64,000 bases of DNA from Hesseltinella vesiculosa (GCA_002104935.1 MCGT01000038.1:62001-126000), one strand, 5' to 3'; positions 49,352 through 60,952 are shown, counted from the stretch's first letter. The notes: generated from the sequence alone by a model not told the origin. A program made the numbers and translations.

Positions 49352-49555
49352 AGCCTGGCCACTCTTTTCTCAAGCCTGGCCACTCTTTTCTTAAGCCTGA
49401 CCACTCTATTTTATTTTAACATGGCCACTCTTTTCTCAAGCCTGGCCACTCTATTTTATTTTATCATGGCCACTCTTTTCTCAAGCGTGGTCACTCTTTT
49501 CTCAAGCCTGGCCACTCTTTTCTCAAGCCTGGCTACTCTTTTCTCAGTGCTGGCC
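49352..49555. repeat. 21-bp minisatellite
   Basis: About eight imperfect copies of a 21-bp unit, AAGCCTGGCCACTCTTTTCTC, are partly interrupted by TATTTTATTTTA segments. Because 21 bp is seven codons, one minus-strand frame reads as heptads (RVARLEK repeated) that would form a coiled coil, but no gene context supports translation. Confidence 0.8.
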
Positions 49556-49937
49556 AATGAATATGAATGTCGTAGAGAAGCATAAAGGGACAGGTGGAAA
49601 AATACGTGAGAATTGAGTTGTGAAGATCTATCATGCATTGAAAAGTATATTATTTGGTATGTTGTAGAGCATGTTTGGCGTGTTCTCCCAGGGGTTGATT
49701 TTGTCTTTTTTTTTGATGCCAGGCTCCAAGATACGACGCGTTTGATCCGCTACGTTTGGTACGTTTGGTACAGCCGCCTCCCTCTTTATTAGAATGAAAG
49801 ACAATCTTCTTCTGTCTCCTTTATTCAAAATATCTCTTTTTCACAGGTACAGACGGTCCTGTTGAATGCAAACCCCTCCCCAGTCATCAACACGTCTCTC
49901 ATTGGGCATAAGCGTCGACCTTCTTTTCTCCGCCGGC

Positions 49938-50098
49938 TTTTTTTTTTTTTGATTAAGTGGGCATTCTCATGACAAATGCCAACGACGTGACAACCGGGAT
50001 GCTTCTCCACTTTATTTTTTTTTTTTTGATAAAGTGGGCATTCTCGTGTTAAATGCCAACGACGTGACAACCGGGATGCTTCTCCACTTTATTTTTTT
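49938..50098. repeat. Tandem duplication of a ~77-bp unit
   Basis: Two adjacent units each run from a T tract through AAGTGGGCATTCTC and ATGCCAACGACGTGACAACC to GGATGCTTCTCCACTTTATT, about 90% alike. Each unit starts and ends with AAAGTGG/CCACTTT, a short inverted repeat. Confidence 0.8.
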
Positions 50099-50107
50099 TT
50101 TTTTTTT

Positions 50108-50440
50108 TTGGCTGTAATATTTTCTCAGGGTGTTGCGAGTTGCGCCATATATTCGCTGAGTCCAACACCAGAAAACAAGACATTTGCCAAAAAACGTCTC
50201 GAGGATGCCAATCTTGTGCCTGTATGCATCAACAATTGTGAGGACGACTGCGCTGTAGCCGTTAGCTTGGACACAGCCGAGATACGACCTTGGAAGTATC
50301 GACGGTGCCCTCCCTCTCCAGACCATGTACCTGAATCTCGTAATGCTATTCAACGCATGTCGTGTCGTTTTTTAACTTGCTTTTTTGTTTCCTTTTTCTT
50401 TCCAGACCAAACAGCCTCTTCTGCAGATGAGGAAAGTAAA
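50108..50440 (+). pseudogene. Relic exon(s) of an unrecognised protein
   Basis: Open sequence QGVASCAIYSLSPTPENKTF, then AKKRLEDANLVPVCINNCED and AVAVSLDTAEIRPWKYRRC, followed by a T/C-rich intron-like stretch and a short exon DQTASSADEE. It looks protein-coding in composition. Its relation to the decayed frame at 50665-51640 is likely by proximity and direction but unproven. Confidence 0.3.
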
Positions 50441-50664
50441 TTGTTCTAGTAGGTACCGGGTGTTAAGAATTGACATTGCCCCCCCCTTTTTTTTCCCTGC
50501 CTCTTTCTCCTTTTTTCTCTTCCTCTTTTCCTTTTTTTTGCACGTATAACAAAAACCACTTGCTTATAGTGGTAAGTCTATTTCAATAACCCCTAATAGT
50601 GCACTAACATCAAATAAAGGTTTTTCTATACTGTTTCCTTTTTCTTTTTTTATCAAGTCCAGCT

Positions 50665-51640
50665 ATAAGTTTACCCAGACAAACACCGGTACAGTACTCT
50701 TATCTTCGGTCCATATGCGAAATGCTACTCAACCTGCAATATCAAGAACTTGATAATGGGATGGCAAGATTTCTCAATGAAGATTGGTCAATGTTCCCCC
50801 AAATGCGTTATGCATGCAGTCGTTTGTTGGCGGGGATAATCCTCATGGACACATCAAATGGTAGAGCCGTTATTGTCAACTCTATTGAGGTCTTTGGCCG
50901 GCGAAGATCGCTCGATGCTCATAGGGAGAGCTTTCGAGTGAAAAAAGAGACTATGGCACCAACATCATTACCCCCTGAAACAACAAGATATCGAAATGTC
51001 TGGCCGACATCGTATAATGATGTGGACGGCCTTAAATTGGTCATTGGTACCAAAATTTTCAGCGCGCTGGTTGCATCAAGCCTACGTATCGACATTGATA
51101 ACAAACCTGATATTGGCCCAGTAACTTCCAACATCATCTTAAATACGTACGAAAGAGCGTTTGCAACGAAAATATTTGTGAAAAATCTGCTTGGGAGAGT
51201 GCACAACATATCGCTAAACGCGGACATACTAACAAAATTTCTAGCTACTATGTGATCTTCCAACTTCGACAGCTTCGCACCCGCTTCCATAAACAATCAA
51301 CTTACTTCGCTTGTCGAGGATTTAACGAACCAACTGATGACATTTCAACGCGACCATACACGGTCATCACACTCTGTGAATGGGATAATGGAAATAACGA
51401 CACTGGATACCGCCTTGGATCTCTACTGCTTCAGAAAATTGCGAACAGCGTGATCTCTGCAGAACGTCTTGCAAAAAGACGATGTTAACAATCTGAAGTT
51501 GAAGATCGCCAAAGGAATCGACATGGAGAAACTTTTCAACGAAGCCATCGCCCTCTATAACAATGATGATTGTATCGTGATAATTGACAACACTGACTTG
51601 AATTTGGATATCAGGGAACCAAAAAGTCGAAGGATTTAAC
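50665..51640 (+). pseudogene. Decayed reading frame with two in-frame TGA codons
   Basis: A single frame of about 325 codons runs SSPAISLPRQTPVQYSYLRS, then LLNLQYQELDNGMARFLNED and GLKLVIGTKIFSALVASSLR to ILTKFLATM. It is then cut by TGA (51253), continues SSNFDSFAPASINNQLTSLV to FRKLRTA, is cut by TGA again (about 51448), and continues SLQNVLQKDDVNNLKLKIAK to NTDLNLDIREPKSRRI. Both TGA codons are followed by TCT, and a C-to-T change from CGA (Arg) would explain each. No known domain was recognised. Confidence 0.5.
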
Positions 51641-51654
51641 TACACAGTTATCAC

Positions 51655-51805
51655 ACTGCTGTGATTCTGACTGCTAAACGTAATAATGGCACCATTATTC
51701 ATGATAAAAATAATAATGAGTATTTGAGACAAAGTGAGGAGATACTTAACAAGCAACCTACCGAATCCGTTTCGGTGCTTAACCTTCCAAAACTAAAACG
51801 AAACA
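51655..51805 (+). repeat. R1-associated repeat (outer segment)
   Basis: GACTGCTAAACGTAATAATGG, TTTGAGACAAAGTGAGGAGA and AACAAGCAACCTACCGAATC recur with about 80-85% likeness at 61466-61590, directly downstream of an R1 core copy. This marks the outer part of the same family. It lies about 110 bp before the DIS3L start. Confidence 0.6.
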
Positions 51806-51912
51806 CTGTTGCTTCATTGCGTGTGAATTATTTGAATGTCCGATGGACTAAGACTCATTTTTGGCATTCTTTCTTCTTGCGTGCACCTGCATTTTTTTTT
51901 TTTGAATGAAAT

Positions 51913-54900
51913 ATGACACTGAAATCTGAGCGCATATTTTTTCGAAAAGCAAAGAGTCATGGCATTGTTAAGCAAGTGCGTGAAAGTAAGTCCACACACA
52001 CAACTTCACAATCGCACACCTCATGCTCATACCTGTTAATATAGAATACATACGAGATGATATTCCGTGCTTGATGGATGGATGTACTCAGTGTTGTAAT
52101 GAGCAACCACAGTTGCTGGATGAAAAGGCTCCATTTTATATCATCCCCGATCTCTCTGTAATCAATATTGTGGTAAGATTGTGGAAAGTTCCCTCACCGT
52201 GTTTTTGTTGTTGTAGGTGATTTTGAAATATCTAGAGATCCTAGAACATGAAGACATAATGAACGTGATAATTAGCCAAACGATCATGGTGAACGTAAGT
52301 AAACAATGCTTACTGAATGAATTCGAGGGTTAATAGTTTGTCATGTTTTCAATTGGTCTTGTTTTGATTTGTTGGGCAGCTCGATCAGCATGACAAGTCC
52401 AAAACTTATCGCCGACTGCGCCAAATTTTGAATGACCCGCGTCATAGCAGTATCCTGTTTTACAATGAAATCTTCGCTGGCACTACCCAACAGCGCAAAC
52501 CAGACGAATCCAAAGAAACTTACAATTGGCGTTGTCACCTGGCTCTTGCATCTTGGTTCCAGCAGCACACGCAACACCCCATTGTATTGCTCTCAGAATT
52601 CCAAGGCCAATGTAACTCGCCCCTTGCCAATGGCCAAATACGCACCCTGTCCATGCAGCAATTTTTAAATATCTATTACCCTGACCACGAGCTTCTCCAG
52701 TCTCTTGTCCAGGTCCTTGCCGATGTTACTCTGGAAGATGACTGGGATCGTATTCATCTAGGAAAGGCAAATGCTTCTTCCTCTCCTGACAACCACGGCT
52801 ACGTTGAGGTAAACAATGGCATAAAAAAAAAGAATATAAGTCAGGGCCGATTCAGAAACGCATTTATTTCGTATGCATAAAATTAGTATAAGAGCATGGA
52901 TGAGTTAGATGTAGGGATTAAATCAGGGCGATACTTCTCAGGTATTCTCCGCTGCAGCTCTGATAGACAGCAAGCTCAAGTCAGTGTGGACCAAGAAGAT
53001 TCCATCTTAATTATCGGCAATGATAATCAAAACCGAGCAGGTAAAAAATAGCCAACTCGGTTATAATGCCATAGATTTTGATGCGGGATTTCCATTTCTA
53101 CTTTTTTAGTACATGGTGACCTGGTGGTGGTGGAATTGCTCCCGCAAAGCCAATGGACGTCATCATTTAACCGAGTGTCGCACGGCCCAAATCAACAAGG
53201 TAGTATATCACAACCCCCCTCATTGGCGGCTGAACTGCTTATTCAACCTTGTAGACGACGCTGGTGATGGTGAATCCAGCAATCAGAAGCGTAAAACGGG
53301 CAAAATTATTGGCGTTTTGAATCGAAACTGGCGACCATATGTTGCAACGATTCAAAATGACGAAACAGGTAGTGGCTCGTTCCATCTGGCGATTCCCTTG
53401 GACCCCACCATACCCAAGATCCGGATCCGATATCAGAATTCCCATTTGATAAATAACCAACGAATCGTTGTGCGTATCGATCATTGGTAGGACTCGGTAA
53501 ACGACAACGTCGAAATACTCGCTCATCTTTTGCTTGCACTAGGCCTGTGAATTCCCAATATCCAAATGGCCATTTTGTACGATCCCTTGGTAAGAGCGGT
53601 GTAGTCACACCAGTGAGCGTAAATGTACTATACTGAGACGGTATTATCTTCTTTCTCTCTTCTATCTCTCTCAGGACCAATTCACCAACTGGATACAGAA
53701 ATGTCAGCCATTCTTGTCGAACATGGGATATCTGTCTCGCAAGCCACAAAGGCGTTTAGTGAAGCAAGTATAAAAGAGATGCCCATTGATACACCTGAAC
53801 AACCCTGGACTCCTTCAAACGAACAAATCGCTCGACGTCGTGACCTTCGTTCCTTGACCGTTTTCAGGTACACATTATGAGAATCAGGCTCAGTTACTAG
53901 TTGCTTAATTTTATGTCCATGTTGGCTTTTCGTCTATTAGCATTGATCCCCCAAATTGCCAGGATATTGATGGTTCGCAAGATTTCTCATATGTGGCTTT
54001 GTGACCGCCTTTGTGCTCATTTTTCTTTTATAGATGCACTCTCTGTGGAAACTTTGAATGACGGCAAGCTGCAGCTAGGAGTGCATATTGCAGATGTCAC
54101 CTATTTTGTTAATGAGAACTCGAAGACAGATTTAGAAGCAAGAGCTAGGTATTATAAGTGACAGTTTTACCAAGGTCAAATATTTAATAGACCAATTTGA
54201 TAGGGGGACCACTGTATATTTGGCTGATCGCCGATTTGACATGTTGCCTTCAGTGCTGAGTGAAAAAGTATGCTCGCTACGCCACCACGTCGATCGATAT
54301 GCTGGTATGCCACTTATCAGCGCCCAAACAATGTTGATGTAATTATTTTTTATTTTAAGTGTCTGTACTTTGGACGTTGGACGCCTCTCTGAATGTAGTA
54401 GACACATGGTTCGGTAGGACACTGATTCGATCAGCATGTGAAATGGAGTACGAGCAAGCGCAAGAGCTGCTAAACGGACAGGCCAAGGCAACTGGTTTAG
54501 GTAGAGCAGCGTGAGCAGTACAAATGCAAAAGTCTGATATCCCTGCAATTTCTCCGTGGCATCGTGTTTAGATATCCAACTTTGTCGTCGCTTACAACCC
54601 AAGGTCCAATTGCTGGCTAAAATACTGCGTGTTTTTCGGGCATGAATATATATTCTGGTCAAAAATAATTTGCTTTTCTGACTTCCCTTTTTTTTTGTAA
54701 TAGGAGCGACGCACACAGCAAGGTGGATTGGAATTAGCAAGTGCAGAAGTAAAATTCAAGATCATGAACAAGGACCAAGTGACGGATGTAATACCAAAAG
54801 GTGAGCTGGAGATCCATGGCTTGGTGGCAGAGGCCATGATCCTGGCTAATGCCGCCGTGGGCCGCAGGGTTTACGAAGGCTTTCGTAAATCAGCTCTCTT

Positions 54901-56360
54901 GCGTCACCACCCAGCTCCCGGTAATCACAAATTTCGCCAGCTAATCCAAGCTGCGGCTACTAAGGTAAAAGTGCCTTGGCCCACTTTAACACCTAATACC
55001 TTTAACTCGATTTTCAAAGGGATTTACAATTGATTTCAGTTCCAATGGAGCTTTGGCGAAGTCACTGCATGTCATTGGTCAAAGTTGCCAAGACAATCCT
55101 AATATGGAGCAGATGTTCAAGACCATGGCCACGTTTGCTATGAATGAAGCTGGGTAACAACTTTTGTATCTTTTTCTAGAACGTATCTGACGGAAAACGT
55201 TCCGTTAAATAGATACATATCCTCTGGCCGTTTTAATGTAGATCAATACAGCCATTATGGACTTGCTCTCGATTTTTACACGCATTTTACTGTAATCTAT
55301 AACACTTCAAAAAAGCTCAGCACCTTGACTTTTTAAAATATTTGTAGTCCCCCATCCGACGCTATGCTGATGTCGTCGTCCATCGCCAATTGCTGATGGT
55401 CATTGGAGACGTCTCTGCCAAGGAGGCCGATGCTGGAGCGACTTCTGCTATGTACCACGATACAAAATTGACCGAGATTTGTGATAATCTCAATATTAGA
55501 TCTCGAGAATCAAAATTAGCTCAACGTGTAAGCCTCCTGTCCATTATTCCTGTATTTTATGTCGTATTTCATCTTGTAGGATTCCATGGAGCTCTTCCAA
55601 GCCATGTATGTAATACAGCATGTATGTCAGGCAAGATATTTACCCTTTCATGATTTGTCTAATTTTATTACTCTCTTTCGCTGTGTAGAGCCAAGGTGTG
55701 CCTCTTGTTAAGCAAGGCATCATTTGTGAACTCCGATCAAATGGATTTTATGTGTTTGTGCCCAGGTATATATCAAGAAGAGCCGGTACCGAAAGGCTTA
55801 CTTTATTTATTTTTTAAGCCTTGGTTTAAAGGGTCCAGTCTTTTTAAAAGACAAGGATGACAATGTGATCATACCTTTATCATTGATATCTGACAAAGTG
55901 GGGGATGGTAATACTGTAATATATTATAACGTTGTCAGCAGCTAACTCCTTTGTAGACGAGCAAAACATTCCAGGGTGTACTTTGGAAACCCAGGTACCC
56001 AACAATCTAACGGTACATGGTGCTACTTTACCACGATCAATCCAATTCAAGCTTTTTGACCAAGTGCGCGTCATTCTGAAGATCCGGATGTCACATGCCC
56101 ACCGCCACACGGTACACATGTCCTTGCTTGGTTTCCAAGAAACTCCGCTACCCTTAAAACGGTTGACTAACAAGGGAATGGTGTCCGCCATTTTGGAAAA
56201 CTTGGATCCTGCGACAGCAGCAATCTCACCACCCAAATCCTCGCCCCTTTCTCAAGATGAAATCAAAACGCGACGCCTCATCAAGAAGCAGCACAACAAC
56301 ATGTACTCTGTGATTGAATCATTCAGACAGCTGACCATTACAGAAAACACGCTAACCTAA
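51913..56360 (+). CDS. DIS3L: DIS3-like exonuclease 1 (DIS3L type, RNase II/RNB family)
   Basis: 3'-5' exoribonuclease, expected to be the catalytic subunit of the cytoplasmic exosome. The start [15 protein letters not shown] (51913) leads over an intron to [17 protein letters not shown], the Rrp44/DIS3 CR3-type opening. A PIN-like domain follows ([32 protein letters not shown]) without the usual acidic catalytic set, so it is probably inactive as endonuclease. Cold-shock domains include [31 protein letters not shown] and [17 protein letters not shown]. The RNB domain has [18 protein letters not shown] with the catalytic Asp cluster, [20 protein letters not shown] and [18 protein letters not shown]. 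An S1-like end finishes ITENTLT. About 15 or more small exons. [15 protein letters not shown] and the PIN features favour DIS3L over RRP44 or DIS3L2/SSD1. Confidence 0.87.
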
Positions 56361-56400
56361 AATCAACAGACTACGTATATATTTAAAAAAAATTGCACAA

Positions 56401-58205
56401 TTATGGCAGTTGCTGCGACCTTAAAAATTCTGAGATGAGAAACGGTGTAAGGTCGTCGTCGGTGGTAAAGGACGTTGGGTAGAATTGTTCGTGATCATCC
56501 CAAAAAGTGAACAATATGTCATGCCGTGCAGGGGTCGCCACAATAGAATGGCGGCTGGAGACAACAATTTCCGAAGGTTTAGTCAGAAGGTCACAACAGT
56601 GTCGCCGGATAGGATCAAGGAATTGTTCATTCAAAATGGTTACGAGAGGTGGAAGTACTGATACTGTTGAGCCTTGTTCTGAAGTCTTATAAAGATCCAG
56701 TGCACGTATGAATTGTTGCTGTCGAAAGTGTAACTCAGGATCTGCCAACGGATTCAAGGAAAGTAGATCGTCAGCTGGCATCTCTTTCCTAGGCAGCAAT
56801 GATGTAGTCAACGGTTTAGGTATCGAAGATAGTGAGATGAGCTGCGGAGGTGGGGATGAACCATCGGTACGTCCAGCACGAAGGATCAAACGTGCTGTAG
56901 GGAGATCAAGGAAGCAAGGAAGACGCTGCGTCTGGACTTCTCGTTGTTCATCCAAGAAGAAATCTTGATATCGGTCATTGAACTCACCGGTGTTGAGCCA
57001 GCTCTCCAACATATCAAACCAAGGCACAGCTGTTGTCACCAGCAACGTCATCCACAACGCGCGTGAGAATTCGTTTTGAGGTTGGAATCTCAAATCATCG
57101 ATCGCAAGTACTTGATTGTATAACTTTGTCAGCAGGCTGGCTCCAGCAGGCAAGTTCTAATACATAAACAATGTTACCGCTGTATTGCATTTGTCAAATT
57201 ACCTGAGTTCCACAAAATTCTTGGACTGATGTCATCAACGCATAAAACGGCTTCATATGGCGATCGATCGCAATCAAAGATAATGGTGCCGATGTAGCGC
57301 GGAAAAATGAGTCGATTGTATGCTGCAAATATACGAGCAGATCCAATAAGCTACACCCAAACGAGACGCTAAGACAGCTGTGGGTCATCGACTGCTGCCG
57401 GGTTCGATCAGCAAAGTGGATGGTCCGTAGTAACTGGGAACCAAACTCCATCATAGGGTTCAAGAAGTTAGTCAGGGATGTTGCTGTGACTTGGGTTAGG
57501 CGCAGCCCAGGTTTCCGCTGTTCAAATCTTTGCTGATCTTGATTCCATCGGAAGCACATTGACGGTAGACCAAGCAATAGCGAGTGGATATCCTAAATAA
57601 AAATGAAAAGTAATGAGTTGAGCAGGGTAACAATCTGCCTCCATTGTAATTCGCCAGCTTACCTTGATCAATCGAGAGCGCCGGATGATCCAGGTATGTG
57701 GGCAGTGTTCGTCGTAAACAGTGGATGTGGCGATCACAGAATCAGTCAAGTAGAGCGTGGTATCATATATGTCCTCACCATCATCCCAAGACCGGTGTTT
57801 TTTCGAATGGGGAAGTGATGGCACCTGAGACCAGAGATCATCCTGGTAGGATGTCGGAGGCGAGGAGGTTGTGGAAGAATTTGAATTAAAATTCGCGATG
57901 GATGACGAGGTGAAACTTTCGTGTGTCGACAAAACAGGAGTTTTCGTTTCTTGGTAATGAGATTGTGGTTTGAATTGGGAATAGCACGATTTGACATTGG
58001 AGACGAGATCAAACGGCTGTTGCGAAAGGGTTCCAAGCGAAAATGCTGGCAAGGAAGGTGGTGCTATTTTTTTGAAATGCGACGAATGTATAAAAACATA
58101 GGATCTAAATGATCTAGTCTACTTACCATTTTTGAAGATGTTATGGCTAGTGCCTTGGCATTCAGGGGATGCAAGAACATTATCTTGTTGCCAATGATTC
58201 AGCAT
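56401..58205 (-). CDS. Gamma-tubulin complex component (GCP5/6-like), N-terminal half only
   Basis: Spindle-pole or cytoplasmic microtubule-nucleation factor of the GCP/Spc97-98 family. The start MLNHWQQDNVLASPE (58205) splices to PPSLPAFSLGTLSQQPFD. A GRIP1-type core follows: ESWLNTGEFNDRYQDFFLDE with the family (W-x-x-x-G-x-x-x-D-x-x-x-E/D-F) pattern, after LVTTAVPWFDML. The segment beginning VLPPLVTILNEQFLDPIRRH resembles the start of GRIP2, but the protein stops at FLRSQQLP (56401) after about 540 aa. No gamma-tubulin-binding GRIP2 remains, and the DIS3L gene's 3' end begins 40 bp away. GCP5/6 assignment rests on the spacing and PCFLDLPTARLILRAGRT. An unusual short form or a 3'-truncated gene are both possible. 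Confidence 0.6.
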
Positions 58206-58232
58206 CAGTAGACGAGGAACGGAAGGGTTGCT

Positions 58233-58266
<34 letters not shown>

Positions 58267-58294
58267 TTTGTTTGTTTGTTTAATTTTCCTGAGC
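58206..58294. promoter_or_regulatory. 89-bp bidirectional promoter with a 31-T tract
   Basis: Only 89 bp separate the divergent starts of the GCP-like and UBA4 genes. They contain 31 consecutive T (58235-58265) followed by four GTTT units. Rigid poly(dA:dT) excludes nucleosomes and is a known promoter element in fungi; the role here is inferred. Confidence 0.55.
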
Positions 58295-60049
58295 ATGACG
58301 TCGATAACGGAATTGCAATTAGAAAACAAGCAATTGCGACAACGAATCGTAGAGTTAGAAGCACAGCTCAATATTCAGAGTCAAGCTGAAGAATCACCCA
58401 TCCTGGAAAAAACAGCCTCTTTGAGCAATACCGAAATTAAGCGCTACGGACGCCAGCTGATCTTGCCAAAGTGGGGAAAACCAAGTAAGTACGCACACCA
58501 GAAGATCAGAATTATTGATGTGCTTCAACTTTGTTGTTTAATGATCGTGGGGGGATGGTGTAAAAGATCAGCTCATACTTCGCAACAGCTCGATACTGAT
58601 CGTAGGAGCTGGTGGACTGGGAGCACCTGCGGCTTTATATTTGGGTGCAGCTGGGATTGGCAAGTTAGGTATAGTGGATCACGATGATGTGGACTCCAGC
58701 AATTTGCACCGTCAAGTCATTCACACAGAAGTAAAGGAAGGAATGAACAAAGCTGTATCTGCAAAATTAGCCATCAAAGCGTATGAATAACATTCATAGC
58801 TGCAAAGCTTGCGATTATAAAAAAGACCTTTTTTTCTTTCACAGGATCAACTCACAGTGCATAGTTCAAACCTACCCCGTTTCCATGGAAAGAAGTAATG
58901 CTTTGGAAATAATTCAAGACTATGACCTTGTGCTAGACTGCACAGACAATGTCGCCACGCGATACATGCTTAACGACGCGGCGGTACTCCTAGGCAAGCC
59001 ATTGGTGTCTGGCAGCGCGTTGCGGTATGATGGCCAGCTGGCGGTCTACAATTACCAAGGTGGTCCGTGTTATCGCTGTCTTCATCCTGTACCCCCACCT
59101 CCTGAAACTGTCGGGCGATGCTCTGATAACGGTGTCTTAGGTGCTGGTACGAAAGAGCCAAAATGATATTGAGCATGCACTCTCACCCATGTTTATTTGT
59201 CGAATAGTTCCTGGTGTCATTGGCATTTTGCAAGCATTGGAGGCTATCAAAGTCATCACGGGCTTACACTGTAAATCGCTTTTTTTATAACTCATGAAGA
59301 CTCAAATTAATTTTTTTTCTCTAGCTGGTGAACCAAGTTTTCTCATATTTAGTGCCTTGTCTATTCCCATGTTTAGGACCATGAAACTGAGAAACAAAAA
59401 ATCCAATTGCCCTGCTTGTGGGGACAATCCCACCATTACACACCTAATTGACTACGTGGAATTCTGTGGTTCTGAAGCGACAGACAAGGTATAACTGGAT
59501 GAGACACGATTTTCTGAGGATCAACGCTCATCTATATTTTATAGGGTATCTCACAATCTCTATTGGCAATGGATGAACGTGTCAGTGTTAAGGTAACGAG
59601 GAAGATAGGTGGATAGCCCAGGTTTCAGAAATTTTGGATTTATATTGAATATGACGTCGTGCAGGAATACCATAGCTTCGTGAACAGTGGCCAGCCTCAC
59701 CTTCTTGTGGATGTGCGTCCTAGCTTGCAAATTGACATTTGCTCCTTACCTCATAGCGTCAACATTCCTATTGATGAATTGGACAAGCGGGTGCCTGAGA
59801 TCAAGCAAATGATGAAGCTTCAGCAATTGGAAGGCAAAGATCGTAAGAATCCAACAAATGCATCTTCTATTTACGACCTGACCCTTATATATACCGTCTG
59901 ACCCAGTATACTTTGTCTGTCGCCTGGGTAATGATTCGCAAATTGCTGTACGAACAATGGGAAAGCATGGTATCCAAGGTTCTAGAGATATAATCGGTGG
60001 ACTGCACGACTGGGCTACCGATGTTGATTCGAATTTTCCAATTTATTAA
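58295..60049 (+). CDS. UBA4: Adenylyltransferase/sulfurtransferase UBA4 (MOCS3)
   Basis: E1-like enzyme that adenylates and thiocarboxylates URM1 for tRNA wobble-uridine thiolation, with MOCS2A as the target in organisms making molybdenum cofactor. The start [20 protein letters not shown] gives a coiled coil, then [20 protein letters not shown]. The ATP fold is [36 protein letters not shown] and [20 protein letters not shown] are E1 hallmarks. Zinc ligands are CYRCLHP and CPACG. The adenylation-domain active Cys lies in [10 protein letters not shown]. The C-terminal rhodanese domain ([19 protein letters not shown]) has its active-site Cys in VCRLGNDSQ. It ends DVDSNFPIY. About eight exons, about 430 aa, normal. 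Confidence 0.93.
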
Positions 60050-60073
60050 AATACAGTAAGGCGTACGTACAAA

Positions 60074-60952
60074 CTACAAACCGGCTCCAAAAGTATTTGA
60101 CCGTAACCAAGCCGTGCTGCAAGTGGGACATTTCATTACCACACGATTGCGCACAAACCGCTGCTCTGAGCAATGTCGATGCATACGCACTTGGCAATCC
60201 AAATTTTTGCAACGTTCACCCGCTGTGATCACATGCTGACACACGATGCATTCATTGATCTCTTCTGGGTATTCATCAGCTAGATAACCTCCAAGTTCCA
60301 TCAAGGTGCGTGCGCTTAATATATACTGGCCATCGACTTCTTCGAGCCAGCCTTCCTTGACAAACTGCTCCAGTAGGCTTTCCGTTGTGTTTTGCGACAT
60401 AGGTGGTTTCATCTCGCGCTGTCCCAGCTGCAAAGCAGCTATTGAGCGAATGCTATATGAATCGTTATCGGCCGTCACGATTTTGGAAATCTTGGCAGAG
60501 TGAAAATTTAGGCAAACCTCTGATTAGTGTTGTATTCAGATTTAGTCCAACGCCTTACTAAAGTTCGAAAATAATGAATCTCATTAACATCATGAGCAGT
60601 TGCCATCTGAGCAATGTCGTCGGCATTGGTATTGACCAATGCAAGCAAGGTTACTCCAGTCAACTGATGCTGAGTTCGCTTTATGGTCATATCTATGTCA
60701 TGTAACCTATGACCTACAATCCCAAGGAATTCAGAGAAATCGTCCATGGGTGTCACTATATGACGATAAACGGTCAAAGATCAAGGCTGGATCTACTTTT
60801 TTGTGTTTCGATCCGGTTATACCTTCCGTCATTTCACAAATGTCGCGGTAGATACCCAATCCTTGGTCTTCAGTGAGCATACGGTGTGACATGAGTGCCT
60901 GTACAAACAATCGATGGGTGTTATTCCACGTAGGAATGGCCTGCGTCGCCAT
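60074..60952 (-). CDS. NSE1: SMC5/6 complex subunit NSE1 (RING-like ubiquitin ligase)
   Basis: Non-SMC element 1, the RING subunit of the SMC5/6 complex acting in DNA repair and chromosome segregation. The start MATQAIPTWNNTHRLFVQAL (60952) is the WH-A start. The middle exon includes TIKRTQHQLTGVTLLALVNT and DDIAQMATAHDVNEIHYFRT, typical of NSE1 winged helices. The last exon has LLEQFVKEGWLEEVDGQYIL followed by a C4HC3-type RING: CIVCQHV, CKNLDCQVRMHRHC and CPTC. It ends SNTFGAGL. Three exons; the boundary near 60775 is uncertain (its donor may be GTTTAT). Only 24 bp separate its 3' end from UBA4's, a convergent pair. An 82-bp palindrome lies upstream. Confidence 0.88.
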
